DNA of 64,000 nucleotides, taken from positions 24,983-88,982 of the forward strand of contig NZ_AKIW01000001.1 in the NCBI RefSeq assembly GCF_000282635.1. Direction: 5' to 3'. The notes beneath the pieces were generated by a model. That model was not told the origin of the DNA, did not search any database, and saw only the letters and a list, made by a program, of their open reading frames with translations. Shown here in pieces: positions 29,469-38,637 of the stretch. The position numbers and the translations under genes were made by a program. The stretch's first letter is position 1. Every line of letters begins with the position of its first letter. This stretch comes from Variovorax sp. CF313. GTDB lineage: Bacteria; Pseudomonadota; Gammaproteobacteria; Burkholderiales; Burkholderiaceae_C.

Positions 29469-30478
29469 GCGTGCCGGCCCTGTCCCCCTGGCTGCGCCAG
29501 CCGCTCACGGAGTTGCTGCGCCAGCGCGGCCATGCCTGGCTGCTTCAAGGTCCCTCCGGCATCGGCCAGTACGAACTCGCGCTGGCGCTCGCGTCCGCAT
29601 GGCTGTGCGAGCAGCCGACGCCGGAGGGCACAGCCTGCGGCCACTGCGCCAGCTGCCATGCCATCGAGGTTCGCACGCATGCCGACCTGTGCGTGCTGAT
29701 GCCCGAAGTCGCCATGCAGGAACTGAACTGGCCGCTCGACGAGAAGGCGCAGGCCGACATCGACGACAAGAAACGCAAGGCGAGCCGCGAGATCCGCGTC
29801 GAGGCGATGCGCGATGCGGTCGGTTTCGCGCAGCGAACCAGCGCGCGCGGCCGTGGCAAGGTGGTGCTGGTGTATCCGGCCGAGCGCATGAACACCATCA
29901 CCGCGAACGCGCTGCTGAAGACGCTCGAAGAGCCCGTCGGCGATGTGCGCTTCGTGCTCGCCAGCGAGGCCGCGTGGCAACTGCTGCCCACCATCCGCAG
30001 CCGCTGCCTGGGCTTCACGCTGCCCTGGCCTGAAACCGCCCAGGCCGAAGCCTGGCTGGCCGCGCAGGACGTGCCCGCCGCCGATGCGGCCGCATTGCTG
30101 CGCGCCGCCGGCGGCCGGCCGAGCGACGCCTTGCGGCTCGCGCGCTCGGGTCAGTCGCCCAAGGCCTGGTCCTTGCTTCCCAAGGCCATGACGCGTGGCG
30201 ACGTGGGCGCGCTGGCCGATCACGCGCCGGCGCAGGCCGTCGGTGCGCTGCAGAAGCTTTGCCACGACCTGATGGCTGTCGGCAATGGCGCCGCGCCCCG
30301 GTTCTTCGATGCCGCCGACCTGCCCGCCGCGCCGTCGCGGCTGGCGCTGGCGCGCTGGTCGAAGTCGTTGGCAAGTGCCGCCAGAACCGCGGAACACCCG
30401 TTCAATGCGGGCCTCATGCTGGAAGCGCTTGTGAGCGAAGCGCGAACCACCCTAAACTCTGCCGCTCGTCGCCCATGA
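29465..30478 (+). CDS. holB: DNA polymerase III delta' subunit
   Basis: A 337-residue clamp-loader subunit. The N-terminal RuvB/AAA fold lacks a true P-loop Lys ([14 protein letters not shown]), as usual for delta'. A zinc site is formed by CGHCASC and a following His. The VEEP-like motif appears as [17 protein letters not shown], and the SRC motif as IRSRCLG. ATG at 29465 overlaps tmk; its stop overlaps the PilZ gene. Confidence 0.95.
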   Translation: MSVPALSPWLRQPLTELLRQRGHAWLLQGPSGIGQYELALALASAWLCEQPTPEGTACGHCASCHAIEVRTHADLCVLMPEVAMQELNWPLDEKAQADIDDKKRKASREIRVEAMRDAVGFAQRTSARGRGKVVLVYPAERMNTITANALLKTLEEPVGDVRFVLASEAAWQLLPTIRSRCLGFTLPWPETAQAEAWLAAQDVPAADAAALLRAAGGRPSDALRLARSGQSPKAWSLLPKAMTRGDVGALADHAPAQAVGALQKLCHDLMAVGNGAAPRFFDAADLPAAPSRLALARWSKSLASAARTAEHPFNAGLMLEALVSEARTTLNSAARRP

Positions 30479-30855
30479 ACCAACCTGTCGCCTCCGCCGT
30501 TCCCAACGCCACGCCCGCCCGGCCGAGCGTCATCCAACTCGCCATCAAGGAAAAGGGCGCGTTGTACGCGGCTTACATCCCTTTGTTCGCAGAAGGCGGC
30601 ATCTTCATTCCGACCACGCGCGAATACCGGCTCGGCGACGATGTCTATGTGCTGCTGACGCTGCCCGAAGACCCGCAGCGCTATCCGGTGGCAGGCAAGG
30701 TCGCCTGGATCACGCCATCGCGTGCGGCAGGCAACCGGGCACCGGGCGTGGGCATCCGGTTTCCGTCCGACGAAAAATCGCGCCAGCTCAAGGCACGCAT
30801 CGAGGCTGCGCTGGGCGGTTCGATGGCCTCCGACCGTCCCACGCAAACCATCTGA
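30475..30855 (+). CDS. PilZ-domain protein (type IV pilus PilZ-like)
   Basis: A 126-residue PilZ protein. It resembles the Pseudomonas/Xanthomonas PilZ group found beside holB: the region GGIFIPTTREYRLGDDVYV lacks the RxxxR and (D/N)xSxxG residues needed to bind cyclic-di-GMP. Such proteins help type IV pilus assembly through protein contacts. The ATG overlaps the holB stop. Coupling to the DNA-replication genes is a conserved feature of proteobacteria. Confidence 0.87.
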   Translation: MNQPVASAVPNATPARPSVIQLAIKEKGALYAAYIPLFAEGGIFIPTTREYRLGDDVYVLLTLPEDPQRYPVAGKVAWITPSRAAGNRAPGVGIRFPSDEKSRQLKARIEAALGGSMASDRPTQTI

Positions 30856-30939
30856 GTTTTCCGCCGTCCCCGTGACGCGGAACTCCGTCGACGGCGCCAC
30901 CTCCCACCAGGGAGTGCGCCGCGCACTTCACCATTTCCG

Positions 30940-31746
30940 ATGTTCACCGATTCCCACTGCCACCTCACGTTCCCCGAGTTCGCGGACCAGATGCCGCAGA
31001 TCCGCGCCGCCATGGCCGCCGCGCAGGTCGACCGGGCGCTTTGCATCTGCACCAAGCTTGAAGAGTTCGACGACGTGCAGGCGCTGGCCGCCAGCTACGA
31101 CAACTTCTGGGCCAGCGTCGGCGTGCACCCCGACAACGAGGACATCGCCGAGCCCAGCGTGGAAGACCTGGTGCGGCTGTCGGCCAGGCCCCGCGTGGTC
31201 GCCATCGGCGAGACCGGCCTCGACTACTACCAGATGGAGGAACGCAAGGGCGGACGCAGCATCTCCGACATGGAATGGCAGCGCGACCGCTTTCGGGTGC
31301 ACATCCGCGCCGCTCAACAGACCCGCAAGCCGCTGATCATCCACACCCGCGAGGCCTCGTCCGACACGCTGGCGATCCTCAAGGAGGAGGGCGAGGACGG
31401 CGCCGGCAATGCGGCCGGCGGCGTGTTCCATTGCTTCACCGAAACCGCCGAGGTGGCACGCGCGGCGCTCGATCTGGGTTTCTACATCTCGTTCTCCGGC
31501 ATCCTGACCTTCAAGAAGGCCCAGGATCTGCGCGACGTAGCCGCTTTCGTGCCGCTGGACCGCATGCTGATCGAGACCGACAGCCCTTACCTCGCGCCCG
31601 TGCCGTACCGCGGCAAGACCAACAATCCGTCGTACGTGCCATTCGTGGCACGGCAGATCGCCGAACTGCGAAAAGTGCCCGTGGAGGCCATCGCCAAGGC
31701 CACGAGCGACAACTTCGAAACGTTGTTCAGGGACGTTAAATCATGA
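30940..31746 (+). CDS. TatD-family metal-dependent DNase
   Basis: A 268-residue TIM-barrel hydrolase. The N-terminal metal site is DSHCHLTFPEF; further ligands sit in VAIGETGLDYY, IIHTRE and FHCFTETAE, with a final IETDSPYLAP. TatD family enzymes are Mg-dependent 3'-5' exonucleases on DNA or RNA. The stop overlaps the ankyrin gene start (ATGA). Confidence 0.94.
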   Translation: MFTDSHCHLTFPEFADQMPQIRAAMAAAQVDRALCICTKLEEFDDVQALAASYDNFWASVGVHPDNEDIAEPSVEDLVRLSARPRVVAIGETGLDYYQMEERKGGRSISDMEWQRDRFRVHIRAAQQTRKPLIIHTREASSDTLAILKEEGEDGAGNAAGGVFHCFTETAEVARAALDLGFYISFSGILTFKKAQDLRDVAAFVPLDRMLIETDSPYLAPVPYRGKTNNPSYVPFVARQIAELRKVPVEAIAKATSDNFETLFRDVKS

Positions 31747-32423
31747 AGAACTACATCAAAAAATCTCTTTATCTCATTGTTTTTGCTGCATCTTTTTCAG
31801 TGCATGCCGGTTCGTTCGAAGACTTCTTCCGGGCCGTGCGTGGCGACAACGCCAGCGGCGTGCGCACGCTGCTGCAGCGCGGTTTTGATCCGAACACGCG
31901 CGACGAACACGGCCAGACGGGTTTGCTGATCGCATTGCGTGAGCCTTCGCCGAAAGTCATCCAGGTGCTGATCGAGTCGCCTCAGACCAATGTGGACCTG
32001 GCCAACGCCAAGGACGAAACCCCGCTGATGCTGGCCGCGATCAAGGGCCAGCAGGACCTGGTCACGCAACTGCTGAAGCGCGACGCTGCGGTCAACAAAA
32101 CGGGCTGGACGCCGCTGCATTACGCCGCGACCAGCGGCCAGTTGACCATCATGAAGGTGCTGCTCGACAACTACGCATTCATCGACGCGCAATCGCCCAA
32201 TGGCACCACGCCGCTGATGATGGCTGCGATGTACGGCTCGAGCGAGGCGGTGAAGCTGCTGCTGGCCGAGGGTGCGGACACCACGATGAAGAACCAGCTG
32301 GGCATGACGGCCGTCGACTTTGCCAACAAGGCGAACCGTCCGGAAGCGGCGTCGTTGATCACTGCGGCGGCGGCAGCCAAAGCCAATGCGCCCAAGGCGA
32401 TTCCGAAGGACGGCAAATGGTGA
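31743..32423 (+). CDS. Exported ankyrin-repeat protein
   Basis: A 226-residue protein. MKNYIKKSLYLIVFAASFSV HAG is a Sec signal with A/T-rich codons. About 35-210 contain five ankyrin repeats (for example GWTPLHYAATSGQLTIMKVLL and GTTPLMMAAMYGSSEAVKLLL, each about 33 residues). Ankyrins mediate protein contacts, and an exported copy would act in the periplasm. It is coupled to tatD upstream and overlaps the next small gene by 7 bp. Confidence 0.9.
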   Translation: MKNYIKKSLYLIVFAASFSVHAGSFEDFFRAVRGDNASGVRTLLQRGFDPNTRDEHGQTGLLIALREPSPKVIQVLIESPQTNVDLANAKDETPLMLAAIKGQQDLVTQLLKRDAAVNKTGWTPLHYAATSGQLTIMKVLLDNYAFIDAQSPNGTTPLMMAAMYGSSEAVKLLLAEGADTTMKNQLGMTAVDFANKANRPEAASLITAAAAAKANAPKAIPKDGKW

Positions 32424-32629
32424 AGCCGGCGGGCGCCATGTTGCTGGCGTTCGGACTGATGGGTTTCGCGTCCGGCGCGATGGCGCAGCACTCGATCTAC
32501 AAGTGCGTACATGGCGGCAAGGTCGCTTATTCGAACGAGCCGTGCCCGGACGCGAAGAAGGTCGAGGTCAAGCAGACGAAGGGCGTGAACTACGAGGGCC
32601 GGGGTTCGGGGAGCGCGCTGAAGCGTTGA
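32417..32629 (+). CDS. Small exported DUF4124-like protein
   Basis: A 70-residue protein. MVKPAGAMLLAFGLMGFAS plus GAMAQ is a signal peptide, and the mature 47 residues hold IYKCVHGGKVAYSNEPCPD, the DUF4124 core with two Cys. Such small periplasmic proteins are common in betaproteobacteria and their function is unknown. It overlaps the ankyrin gene by 7 bp. Confidence 0.83.
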   Translation: MVKPAGAMLLAFGLMGFASGAMAQHSIYKCVHGGKVAYSNEPCPDAKKVEVKQTKGVNYEGRGSGSALKR

Positions 32630-32647
32630 TACCGGCTGGGGGCCTCG

Positions 32648-32672
32648 TTGTGTTCATCTGAAATAAACACAA
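32648..32672. repeat. Inverted repeat downstream of the DUF4124 gene
   Basis: TTGTGTT and AACACAA form perfect 7-bp arms around 11 bp, in a patch far more A/T-rich than its surroundings. A second small one (TTATG/CATAA) follows at 32679-32694. It may be a weak terminator between converging genes, or mark the edge of an acquired piece. Confidence 0.4.
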
Positions 32673-32745
32673 TGTGCATTATGTTAAATCATAACGGCCG
32701 ATCGCCATGAGTTCGTCGTCAACGCCCTATCGCCATGGGCGTCCG

Positions 32746-33471
32746 TCATTCCACCGCGAACCAGTTGAAAAAGTGTTCCGCTGAGCAGTACGCGACGAGC
32801 GGCTGCAGCGGAAAGGCCCGCCACGGAAAATCAACGGTACTCGGCTGAAGTGCGTCAAGTACAAGATCGGCGACCCCGGGCTTCAACTGATGGCGATGAT
32901 TCAAGACCTGTCCCCAGATGGAACTTCCGTTCAAATGGAGCGGCCCCTCTGCGGGTACGAGCGACTCGACATACGCCAGCGGGAAGAGCCGCGTATAGGC
33001 TTGAGTGTGATAGAGCCACGAGAAGCCGAGAACCTGTTGAACGTCGGGGTGCTGCCGACGAACTTCTGCGAACAGTGCTCGCAACTCCGCATGACGCTCG
33101 TGCGTACTACTGCTAGCAAGAGGGCTGCTGCGCCGATGGCGTGGATCCGGCATGAAGTGAAGTCGCAGTGTCCTGTCTGCACCGCCGGGGTCGTAGCTGA
33201 AGCATCCGAATGGTGATTGCCGGACTGTGGGCGCGGCGCTTGCAGCGCTCAGCGTCAGGCGCAAGAGATCGCGATGTTGCGCGCAGGACGGAATCTCTTG
33301 CAAGAATGCAGCCCAAGCGCGATCGCCCGCGGGCCCCCAAAGACCGAATCTCCGACGCAAATTCGTGCATTTGCCGATCGCGTCTGCAACTGGGACATCG
33401 GTCAGCGCGCAATAGCGTTCGGCGAACCGCAACTGCAGGTCAAGGTAAGCCTCCAACGGACTGATCGTCAT
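32746..33471 (-). CDS. Hypothetical protein, probably acquired
   Basis: A 241-residue soluble protein starting MTISPLEAYLDLQLRFAER. No signal peptide or membrane helix is evident. Motifs such as FGCFSYDPGGADRTLRLHFMP and SWLYHTQAYTRLFP look conserved-protein-like but belong to no family I recognise. Its base composition is visibly less G/C-rich than that of its neighbours. The next gene ends 107 bp upstream, and nothing in the gap links them. Confidence 0.7.
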   Translation of the reverse strand: MTISPLEAYLDLQLRFAERYCALTDVPVADAIGKCTNLRRRFGLWGPAGDRAWAAFLQEIPSCAQHRDLLRLTLSAASAAPTVRQSPFGCFSYDPGGADRTLRLHFMPDPRHRRSSPLASSSTHERHAELRALFAEVRRQHPDVQQVLGFSWLYHTQAYTRLFPLAYVESLVPAEGPLHLNGSSIWGQVLNHRHQLKPGVADLVLDALQPSTVDFPWRAFPLQPLVAYCSAEHFFNWFAVE

Positions 33472-33578
33472 GACGCGATTATTGGCTCGACCGTTGGATT
33501 GGACTGCGGGGGGACAAAGTAGTTGGCCGGCACCCAACCAGCTTGCGCACCGCTCGTCAACACGGGATTGCTGCTTGC

Positions 33579-34094
33579 TTACGGGCTCCGTTCAAAGTGA
33601 TCAATCCCGAGCCCACCGCGCGGCGCAAGCACTGCATCGATCGGCCTCACTTCGTAGAGCAGTTGCCCATGGATTCCGGCCAAAGAAAGCTCTTGAGTCA
33701 GCACTGTGACAAGACTGGGTGCGCAAAACCGGGGCAACTGCTCGAATGCGGACCAGCGGAACCCGTCCATCTCGGGGCGACGTCGTCCACGGCGGTCCAT
33801 GTAGAAGCTGGAACACACGCAGGATTTCGCCTCGAAATGCCTCACCAGCGCTGCAAAGAGCCGAAGCTCTTTGTCCCGGCGGTAGGGAAAAAGTCCAATC
33901 TCCCTCAGCTGAGCAGGCAGCAACCGGAGGCCGCATTCCTCGAACGCCTCGCGCACGGCGGTCTGCGCGCCCTGCTCCTGCCCATCGCTTGCGCCCTTGG
34001 GGATGTCCCAATACCGGCTGTCGGTCGCATGGCAAAGCAGCAGTTGCCCTGCTGCATCGAACACCAGAACGCCACAGCTGGTCGACTTTTCCAT
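33579..34094 (-). CDS. NUDIX hydrolase
   Basis: A 171-residue protein. The Nudix box begins GASDGQEQ and runs to AVREAFEECGL, with REAFEECG giving the metal-binding Glu residues. Nudix enzymes hydrolyse nucleoside diphosphates linked to another group. The substrate is unknown. It lies 10 bp after the HtrA-like gene, on the same strand. Confidence 0.88.
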   Translation of the reverse strand: MEKSTSCGVLVFDAAGQLLLCHATDSRYWDIPKGASDGQEQGAQTAVREAFEECGLRLLPAQLREIGLFPYRRDKELRLFAALVRHFEAKSCVCSSFYMDRRGRRRPEMDGFRWSAFEQLPRFCAPSLVTVLTQELSLAGIHGQLLYEVRPIDAVLAPRGGLGIDHFERSP

Positions 34095-34104
34095 TGCACA
34101 AGCC

Positions 34105-35547
34105 TCACGGCATCCGTACGGTGGCATCGCTCGCGCCTCGCGCCACGGGGGCACGTTGCGGACCGCGCGGAAGAATCGGCACATAGCTGCGGGCCGAGCC
34201 GCGCATGACCAGCAAAGCGACCGTGTCGCTCTCTCTGATGGACTGGATCGCCGCATCGAAATCCGCCAGGCCGGCCACTTGCACATCGTTGACCGCGATC
34301 AGCATGTCGCCGTAGCGCAATCCCGCCCGCTGAGCCGAACCCGAGGCCGATTGCACAACGAGACCGGGATCCAGAAGGCTGATGCCCAGCACACCCTTTC
34401 GCTCCGAGAGTTCGAGCCCGAAGCGCGTCTCTTGCGGCAAGGCACGTGCGGCCAGCCGGGGCGCGAGGTCCGGTGGGATTTCGGCCACGCCTACCTGCAT
34501 CGTCAACGGCGTTTTGTGGCGCCAGACTTTCAGTGCGAGCAGGCTGCCCTTGCGGGCTCCGGCTACACGATCCTGTATGTCGGCATAGGGCATTGCGGCA
34601 GCGCCATCGACGGCCAGCACCACGTCGCCGCTGCGAAGCCCTGCCAGCTCGGCGGGGCTGTCCGGGTCGACGCGCACCACCAGCGCCCCCAATGCGGTAT
34701 CGAGCCCGAAGGCCGGCGCGAGTTCGACGGTCAGGGGCTGAATACGGGCACCGATATGCCCCCGCATCACCCGCCCGGTGATACGAAGCTCGTCCGCAAT
34801 GTGCATCGCCGTGTCGATCGGCAGGCTGAACGACATGCCGGAGTACCCACCGCCGGGCGAGTAGGCCATCGAGTTCATGCCGACCACCCTGCCCCGTTCG
34901 TCGAACAACGGCCCGCCCGAGTTGCCCGGGTTGAGCGCGACGTCGGTCTGTATCAGCGGCACCCCGCTCCCACCTGACACGTAACGCGGATTGGCGCTCA
35001 CCACGCCGGCGGTCACGCTGCGCTCGAAGCCGAAGGGGGCGCCCATCGCGGCGACCCATTCGCCCGGGCAGAGCTCGCTGCTGCGGCCCACGGTGACGAC
35101 CGGCAAGTCGGACGCCGCGACCCGCAGCAGCGCCACGTCGGTGCGGCGGTCGATGCCAACCACCTCGGCATCGAAGCGGCGCTGGTCCTCGGTGACGATG
35201 GAGATAGCCTGGGCACCGGTCACCGCGTGCGCACTGGTCAGGATGTAGCCGTCGCGGCGGAAGATGAACCCCGACGCGAAACCGCGCTCCACGCCGCGGC
35301 CCCATTGCGTCGGTGCGCGCTGATCGCTGGCGGCAACCCAGTCGTTGCCCGTGCCCGCGACTGTCACGCTCACCACCGCAGGCGACTGACGCGCCGCGGC
35401 CGCCACGAAATCAGAGCCTTGCAGTCCCGACGACGTGCGCTCAAGGCACGACGATCGCGTCTGCGACCAGGTGCTCGTTCCGCCCGCCAGCGCGAATGCA
35501 CCGAAGGCGGCCACGATCACGCCCCGTGCCAGGGTTGCGGCACTCAT
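34105..35547 (-). CDS. HtrA/DegP-like serine protease with two PDZ domains (copy 1)
   Basis: A 480-residue exported protease. Signal MSAATLARGVIVAAFGAFAL. Catalytic His near residue 107 (TSAHAV), Asp near 137 (DRRTDVALL), Ser near 211 (NPGNSGGPLF), the standard HtrA triad. Two PDZ domains follow at about 255-345 and 385-465. HtrA degrades or refolds damaged envelope proteins. It directly follows the universal stress protein gene with no gap, and resembles copy 2 at 36712. Confidence 0.93.
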   Translation of the reverse strand: MSAATLARGVIVAAFGAFALAGGTSTWSQTRSSCLERTSSGLQGSDFVAAAARQSPAVVSVTVAGTGNDWVAASDQRAPTQWGRGVERGFASGFIFRRDGYILTSAHAVTGAQAISIVTEDQRRFDAEVVGIDRRTDVALLRVAASDLPVVTVGRSSELCPGEWVAAMGAPFGFERSVTAGVVSANPRYVSGGSGVPLIQTDVALNPGNSGGPLFDERGRVVGMNSMAYSPGGGYSGMSFSLPIDTAMHIADELRITGRVMRGHIGARIQPLTVELAPAFGLDTALGALVVRVDPDSPAELAGLRSGDVVLAVDGAAAMPYADIQDRVAGARKGSLLALKVWRHKTPLTMQVGVAEIPPDLAPRLAARALPQETRFGLELSERKGVLGISLLDPGLVVQSASGSAQRAGLRYGDMLIAVNDVQVAGLADFDAAIQSIRESDTVALLVMRGSARSYVPILPRGPQRAPVARGASDATVRMP

Positions 35548-35970
35548 TCAACGCACCAGCAAGACCGGCACCGTGCACGCAGCCAGCACCTTGGTGGCAA
35601 CCGACCCCAGCACCAGGTTGGTCAAGGTGCCATGGCCCCGCGAACCCATCATCACGAGATCGAACTGCCCCTTCTGCGCGAACGAAGCTATCTCCTCGGC
35701 GGGGTGGCCGATGCGGTGCTCGAAGCGGGCTTCGATGCCGTTCCTGGCCAGCAACGCGCGCACAGGCTCGAGCACCACCCGCGCATCGTCTTCGTAGTAC
35801 CCGTGCACGATGTCCGGCCCTGCGAAGGCCGCGGCACGGTGCGGCACCGGCAGCACCGCATGGAAGACCGTGAAGGTGTGGCCCGCATTCGCCCAATCCT
35901 TGTGCGTGGTCAGGTAGGACAGCATGCGATTCGTGTAGTCGCTGCCATCGACGGCAAGCAGGATTTTCAT
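35548..35970 (-). CDS. Universal stress protein (USP 1)
   Basis: A 140-residue UspA fold. MKILLAVDGSDYTNRM gives the N-terminal strand and Asp; the ATP-binding loop is GSRGHGTLTNLVLGSVA, fitting G-x2-G-x9-G(S/T). USPs bind ATP and aid survival under stress. It shares its promoter region with the flavodoxin gene, where two FNR-type sites lie. Confidence 0.93.
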   Translation of the reverse strand: MKILLAVDGSDYTNRMLSYLTTHKDWANAGHTFTVFHAVLPVPHRAAAFAGPDIVHGYYEDDARVVLEPVRALLARNGIEARFEHRIGHPAEEIASFAQKGQFDLVMMGSRGHGTLTNLVLGSVATKVLAACTVPVLLVR

Positions 35971-36035
35971 GATGGTTCCTTCGGCGGAGACGTTCCCCGG
36001 TGCAAGGATGGTCCTCGCGCACCCGGCGCCTCGCC

Positions 36036-36049
36036 TTGCGCCAAATCAA
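36036..36049. promoter_or_regulatory. FNR/ANR-type site (usp 1)
   Basis: TTGCGCCAAATCAA: the right arm is perfect against TTGAT-N4-ATCAA, the left weak. Centre 36042.5, about 73 bp before the USP gene start. The identical 14-mer recurs at 59305-59318. Confidence 0.6.
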
Positions 36050-36093
36050 GAAATCCGATGGCTCGCAGCACCTCGGCGCGACACCGCCGGTAC

Positions 36094-36107
36094 TTGATGC
36101 AGCGCAA
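36094..36107. promoter_or_regulatory. FNR/ANR-type site (flavodoxin promoter)
   Basis: TTGATGCAGCGCAA: left arm perfect. Its centre is 36100.5, and a -10-like TACATT is centred at 36132.5, exactly 32 bp away. That is the class II FNR geometry (site at -41.5). Confidence 0.65.
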
Positions 36108-36164
36108 GGTCGCGGCTTCCGACGCTGCCTACATTGACTGTCCATGAACGCAGCAGAGGCAAGC

Positions 36165-36692
36165 ATGAACAACGTCCTGGTGATCGTCTATTCCTACACG
36201 GGCACTTCCCGCCGGGTCGCGGAGCTCCTGTGCAGCCAGCAGAACTGGCACATCGCGAACGTCACCGAGGTGCGCCCTCGCAGCGGCGCCCTCGGCAGCT
36301 TGCGTTGCGTGCTCGACTCGTTCTTCCGGCGACAGCCCGCCATTCGCTACGACGGTCCGCCGCCCAGCGACTTCGATGCCGTCGTGCTGGTGTCGCCGAT
36401 CTGGATGCTGCAACTCGCCGGCCCCATGCGCAGTTTCGTCGCGCGCCAACGCCAGCGGCTGCCCGATGTCGCCGTGCTCTCGGTCATGGGTGGACAGGGA
36501 GCACCGAACGCTGCAGCCGAGATCGGCAAGCTCCTGGGCCGCGCGCCGATCCTGAGCTCCTCGCTCACGATGCGCGAGGTCGACGACGGCAGTTGTGCGG
36601 CCCGCCTGCAGGCCTTCGGCAGCGCTGTGAGCAGTGCCGAAGATTCGCAGGCAGTGGTGCGCCCCGTGACGCTGTCGCCGCAATCGATCTGA
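36165..36692 (+). CDS. Flavodoxin-family protein
   Basis: A 175-residue protein. MNNVLVIVYSYTGTSRRVAE holds the FMN phosphate-binding loop, and VLVSPIWMLQLAGPMRSFV the later flavin contacts. It would bind FMN and act as reductase or redox carrier. The ATG at 36165 is preferred to 36144, because AGAGGC is 4 bp upstream at the right spacing and the -10 at 36130-36135 would leave no leader for the earlier start. Confidence 0.85.
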   Translation: MNNVLVIVYSYTGTSRRVAELLCSQQNWHIANVTEVRPRSGALGSLRCVLDSFFRRQPAIRYDGPPPSDFDAVVLVSPIWMLQLAGPMRSFVARQRQRLPDVAVLSVMGGQGAPNAAAEIGKLLGRAPILSSSLTMREVDDGSCAARLQAFGSAVSSAEDSQAVVRPVTLSPQSI

Positions 36693-36711
36693 AGGCCGAG
36701 TCCGGATCGAC

Positions 36712-38211
36712 GTGGCCAATTTTCTCTTTCAGACAGGTGTGATACATCGCACCGCCCACCTCGCGTGGACGCTTGCCGCTGGCACTTCGCTGCTCTGTGC
36801 CTGCGCCGCGCCCAGACCTGTGCCTCCTTCGGCCCCTCGCGGACAGATAGCGGCCGCGACCGAGCCTGTTGCGGCGGGCACGAGTGGCTTCTCGTCCCTG
36901 GTTGCAAGTCGCAGCAAGTCGGTGGTCGATATCAGCACCCTGCGCATCGGACGCGACGAGACCCCGGAAGACATCGAACTGGAAATCGCCCCGGAGCACG
37001 ACTTCGCCGACCGGCTGGCCTGGCCCCTGCCGGCGAGCGCGCGGATCAGCCAGATCCGCGACCTCGCCTCGGGCGTGATCATCCGCAGCGACGGCCTGAT
37101 CCTCACGAGCGCCCACGTGGTCACGAACATCGACGAGGCCCAGGTCCAGCTGGACGACGGGCGCCGCTTCACGGCGCGCGTGGTCGGCGTCGACAAGCGC
37201 ACCGACGTCGGCCTCCTGAAGATCGATGCGAGCGCCCTGCCCGTGGCCGTCATCGGCGACTCCTCGACACTCAGCCCCGGCGACTGGGTGGCTGCGATCA
37301 GCTCGCCTTTCGGATTTCACGGCAGCGTGACGGCGGGCGTCGTCAGCGCTGTCGGGCGCGTCATGGGCGGCGCGGGCGAAATCCCCTTCATCCAGACCGA
37401 CGTCGCCATCAATCCGGGCAGCTCGGGCAGCCCGCTGTTCAACAGCCGCGGCGAGGTCGTGGGCGTCAACTCGATGATCTACAGCGGCAGCGGCGGCTAC
37501 ATGGGCCTGTCTTTCGCGGTGCCGATCAACCTGTCGATGCGCATCGCCAACCAGCTGCAGGAACACGGAGCGGTGCTGCGGGCCTACCTGGGCGCCGAAT
37601 TCCAGGAGATGACGCCCGCGCTGGCCCAGTCCTTCGGCCTGCCTGCTTCAACAACGGCCGGCGCCCTGGTGGTCCGCGTCGAGGCGGGCAGCCCCGCGGA
37701 AGCTGCGGGCCTGGCGCAGGGAGACGCGGTGCTGGCCCTCGACGGCAAGCCTCTATTGCACTTCATCGATCTTCCGCAGCAGATTGCGCAACACGCGCCC
37801 GGCAGTCGGCTGCAGCTCGAGGTGTGGCGACGCGGCGCTGCCCGCGTGCTCCAGGTCGCGCTGGTCGTCCAACCCGCCGTCGCCGGCACCTCTTTCGCGG
37901 CCGCGGCGCCCGAATGGAACGACGGCCTGGGCTTGAGCGTGGGCGATCTCTCCCCCGCGCAGCGGCTGCAGTTGCGCATCGACAGCGGCCTGATGGTGCG
38001 TGAGGCCGGCGGCCTCGCGCGCAGCGAAGGCATCCGTGCCGGAGACGTGGTCGTGGCCATGAACACAACGAAGCTCTATCGCCCGGAGGACTTCAAGCAA
38101 AGCCTTGCGCGGGTGCCTCCCGGAGACACGGTCGCGCTGCTGGTGATGCGCGACCGCCGGCTCGCCTATGTGGCGATCCGCCTTCCGGCCTCGCGCCGTG
38201 GCCGCCTCTGA
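36712..38211 (+). CDS. HtrA/DegP-like serine protease with two PDZ domains (copy 2)
   Basis: A 499-residue protein starting at GTG. The N-terminal segment has a lipobox-like SLLCAC. Triad: His near 134 (TSAHVV), Asp near 165 (DKRTDVGLL), Ser near 238. The serine motif is NPGSSGSPLF, so two Gly of the usual GNSGGP are Ser here. PDZ regions lie at about 300-390 and 430-495. It follows the flavodoxin gene by 19 bp and precedes the DksA-like gene. Paralogue of copy 1. Confidence 0.9.
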   Translation: MANFLFQTGVIHRTAHLAWTLAAGTSLLCACAAPRPVPPSAPRGQIAAATEPVAAGTSGFSSLVASRSKSVVDISTLRIGRDETPEDIELEIAPEHDFADRLAWPLPASARISQIRDLASGVIIRSDGLILTSAHVVTNIDEAQVQLDDGRRFTARVVGVDKRTDVGLLKIDASALPVAVIGDSSTLSPGDWVAAISSPFGFHGSVTAGVVSAVGRVMGGAGEIPFIQTDVAINPGSSGSPLFNSRGEVVGVNSMIYSGSGGYMGLSFAVPINLSMRIANQLQEHGAVLRAYLGAEFQEMTPALAQSFGLPASTTAGALVVRVEAGSPAEAAGLAQGDAVLALDGKPLLHFIDLPQQIAQHAPGSRLQLEVWRRGAARVLQVALVVQPAVAGTSFAAAAPEWNDGLGLSVGDLSPAQRLQLRIDSGLMVREAGGLARSEGIRAGDVVVAMNTTKLYRPEDFKQSLARVPPGDTVALLVMRDRRLAYVAIRLPASRRGRL

Positions 38212-38262
38212 CCGCGGCGCAACACCTCCATCGCAGCCATCGCATCTCAAGGACGACACACC

Positions 38263-38637
38263 ATGAAACACCTCGACGCAGCCGACCGCCGCTCGCTTCA
38301 TCTGCAACTCGACATGCTGAAGCGGCAGGTTCTCGACGAACTCCGCGCCTCGGTGCCCACGGCCCAGCTCCTGGAATCCGGAGGCGGTCGCGAAGTGACG
38401 ACCCATGCCGACGAAGCCGAAGCGGAGCGCGCAGCCGACGTGCATCTGGCCGAGATCGAGATCGATCGCACCAGGCTCGAAGCGATCGAGCTGGCGCTCG
38501 CGCGCCTGGCGGACGGACGCTACGGCGTCTGCGAAGACTGCGGTGCGGAGATTCCGCGTGCGCGGCTGTTCGCGCAGCCCACCGCCGTCCGGTGCGCGGC
38601 CTGCCAGACGAGCGTGGAAACAGGCCACCGGCACTGA
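38263..38637 (+). CDS. DksA/TraR C4-type zinc-finger protein
   Basis: A 124-residue protein. The first 80 residues form a helical coil (AEAERAADVHLAEIEIDRTRL) and then CEDCGAEIPRARLFAQPTAV RCAAC provides four Cys for zinc. DksA-like proteins enter the RNA polymerase secondary channel. AAGGAC lies before the ATG. It is probably co-transcribed with copy 2 of HtrA. Nothing shows whether it acts on polymerase like DksA. Confidence 0.9.
   Translation: MKHLDAADRRSLHLQLDMLKRQVLDELRASVPTAQLLESGGGREVTTHADEAEAERAADVHLAEIEIDRTRLEAIELALARLADGRYGVCEDCGAEIPRARLFAQPTAVRCAACQTSVETGHRH

Noticed and set aside
33905..35305. Long minus-strand frame overlapping the HtrA and NUDIX genes
   Set aside because: The other frame has both the complete HtrA triad and the Nudix box; this one is Arg/Gly-rich without motifs.
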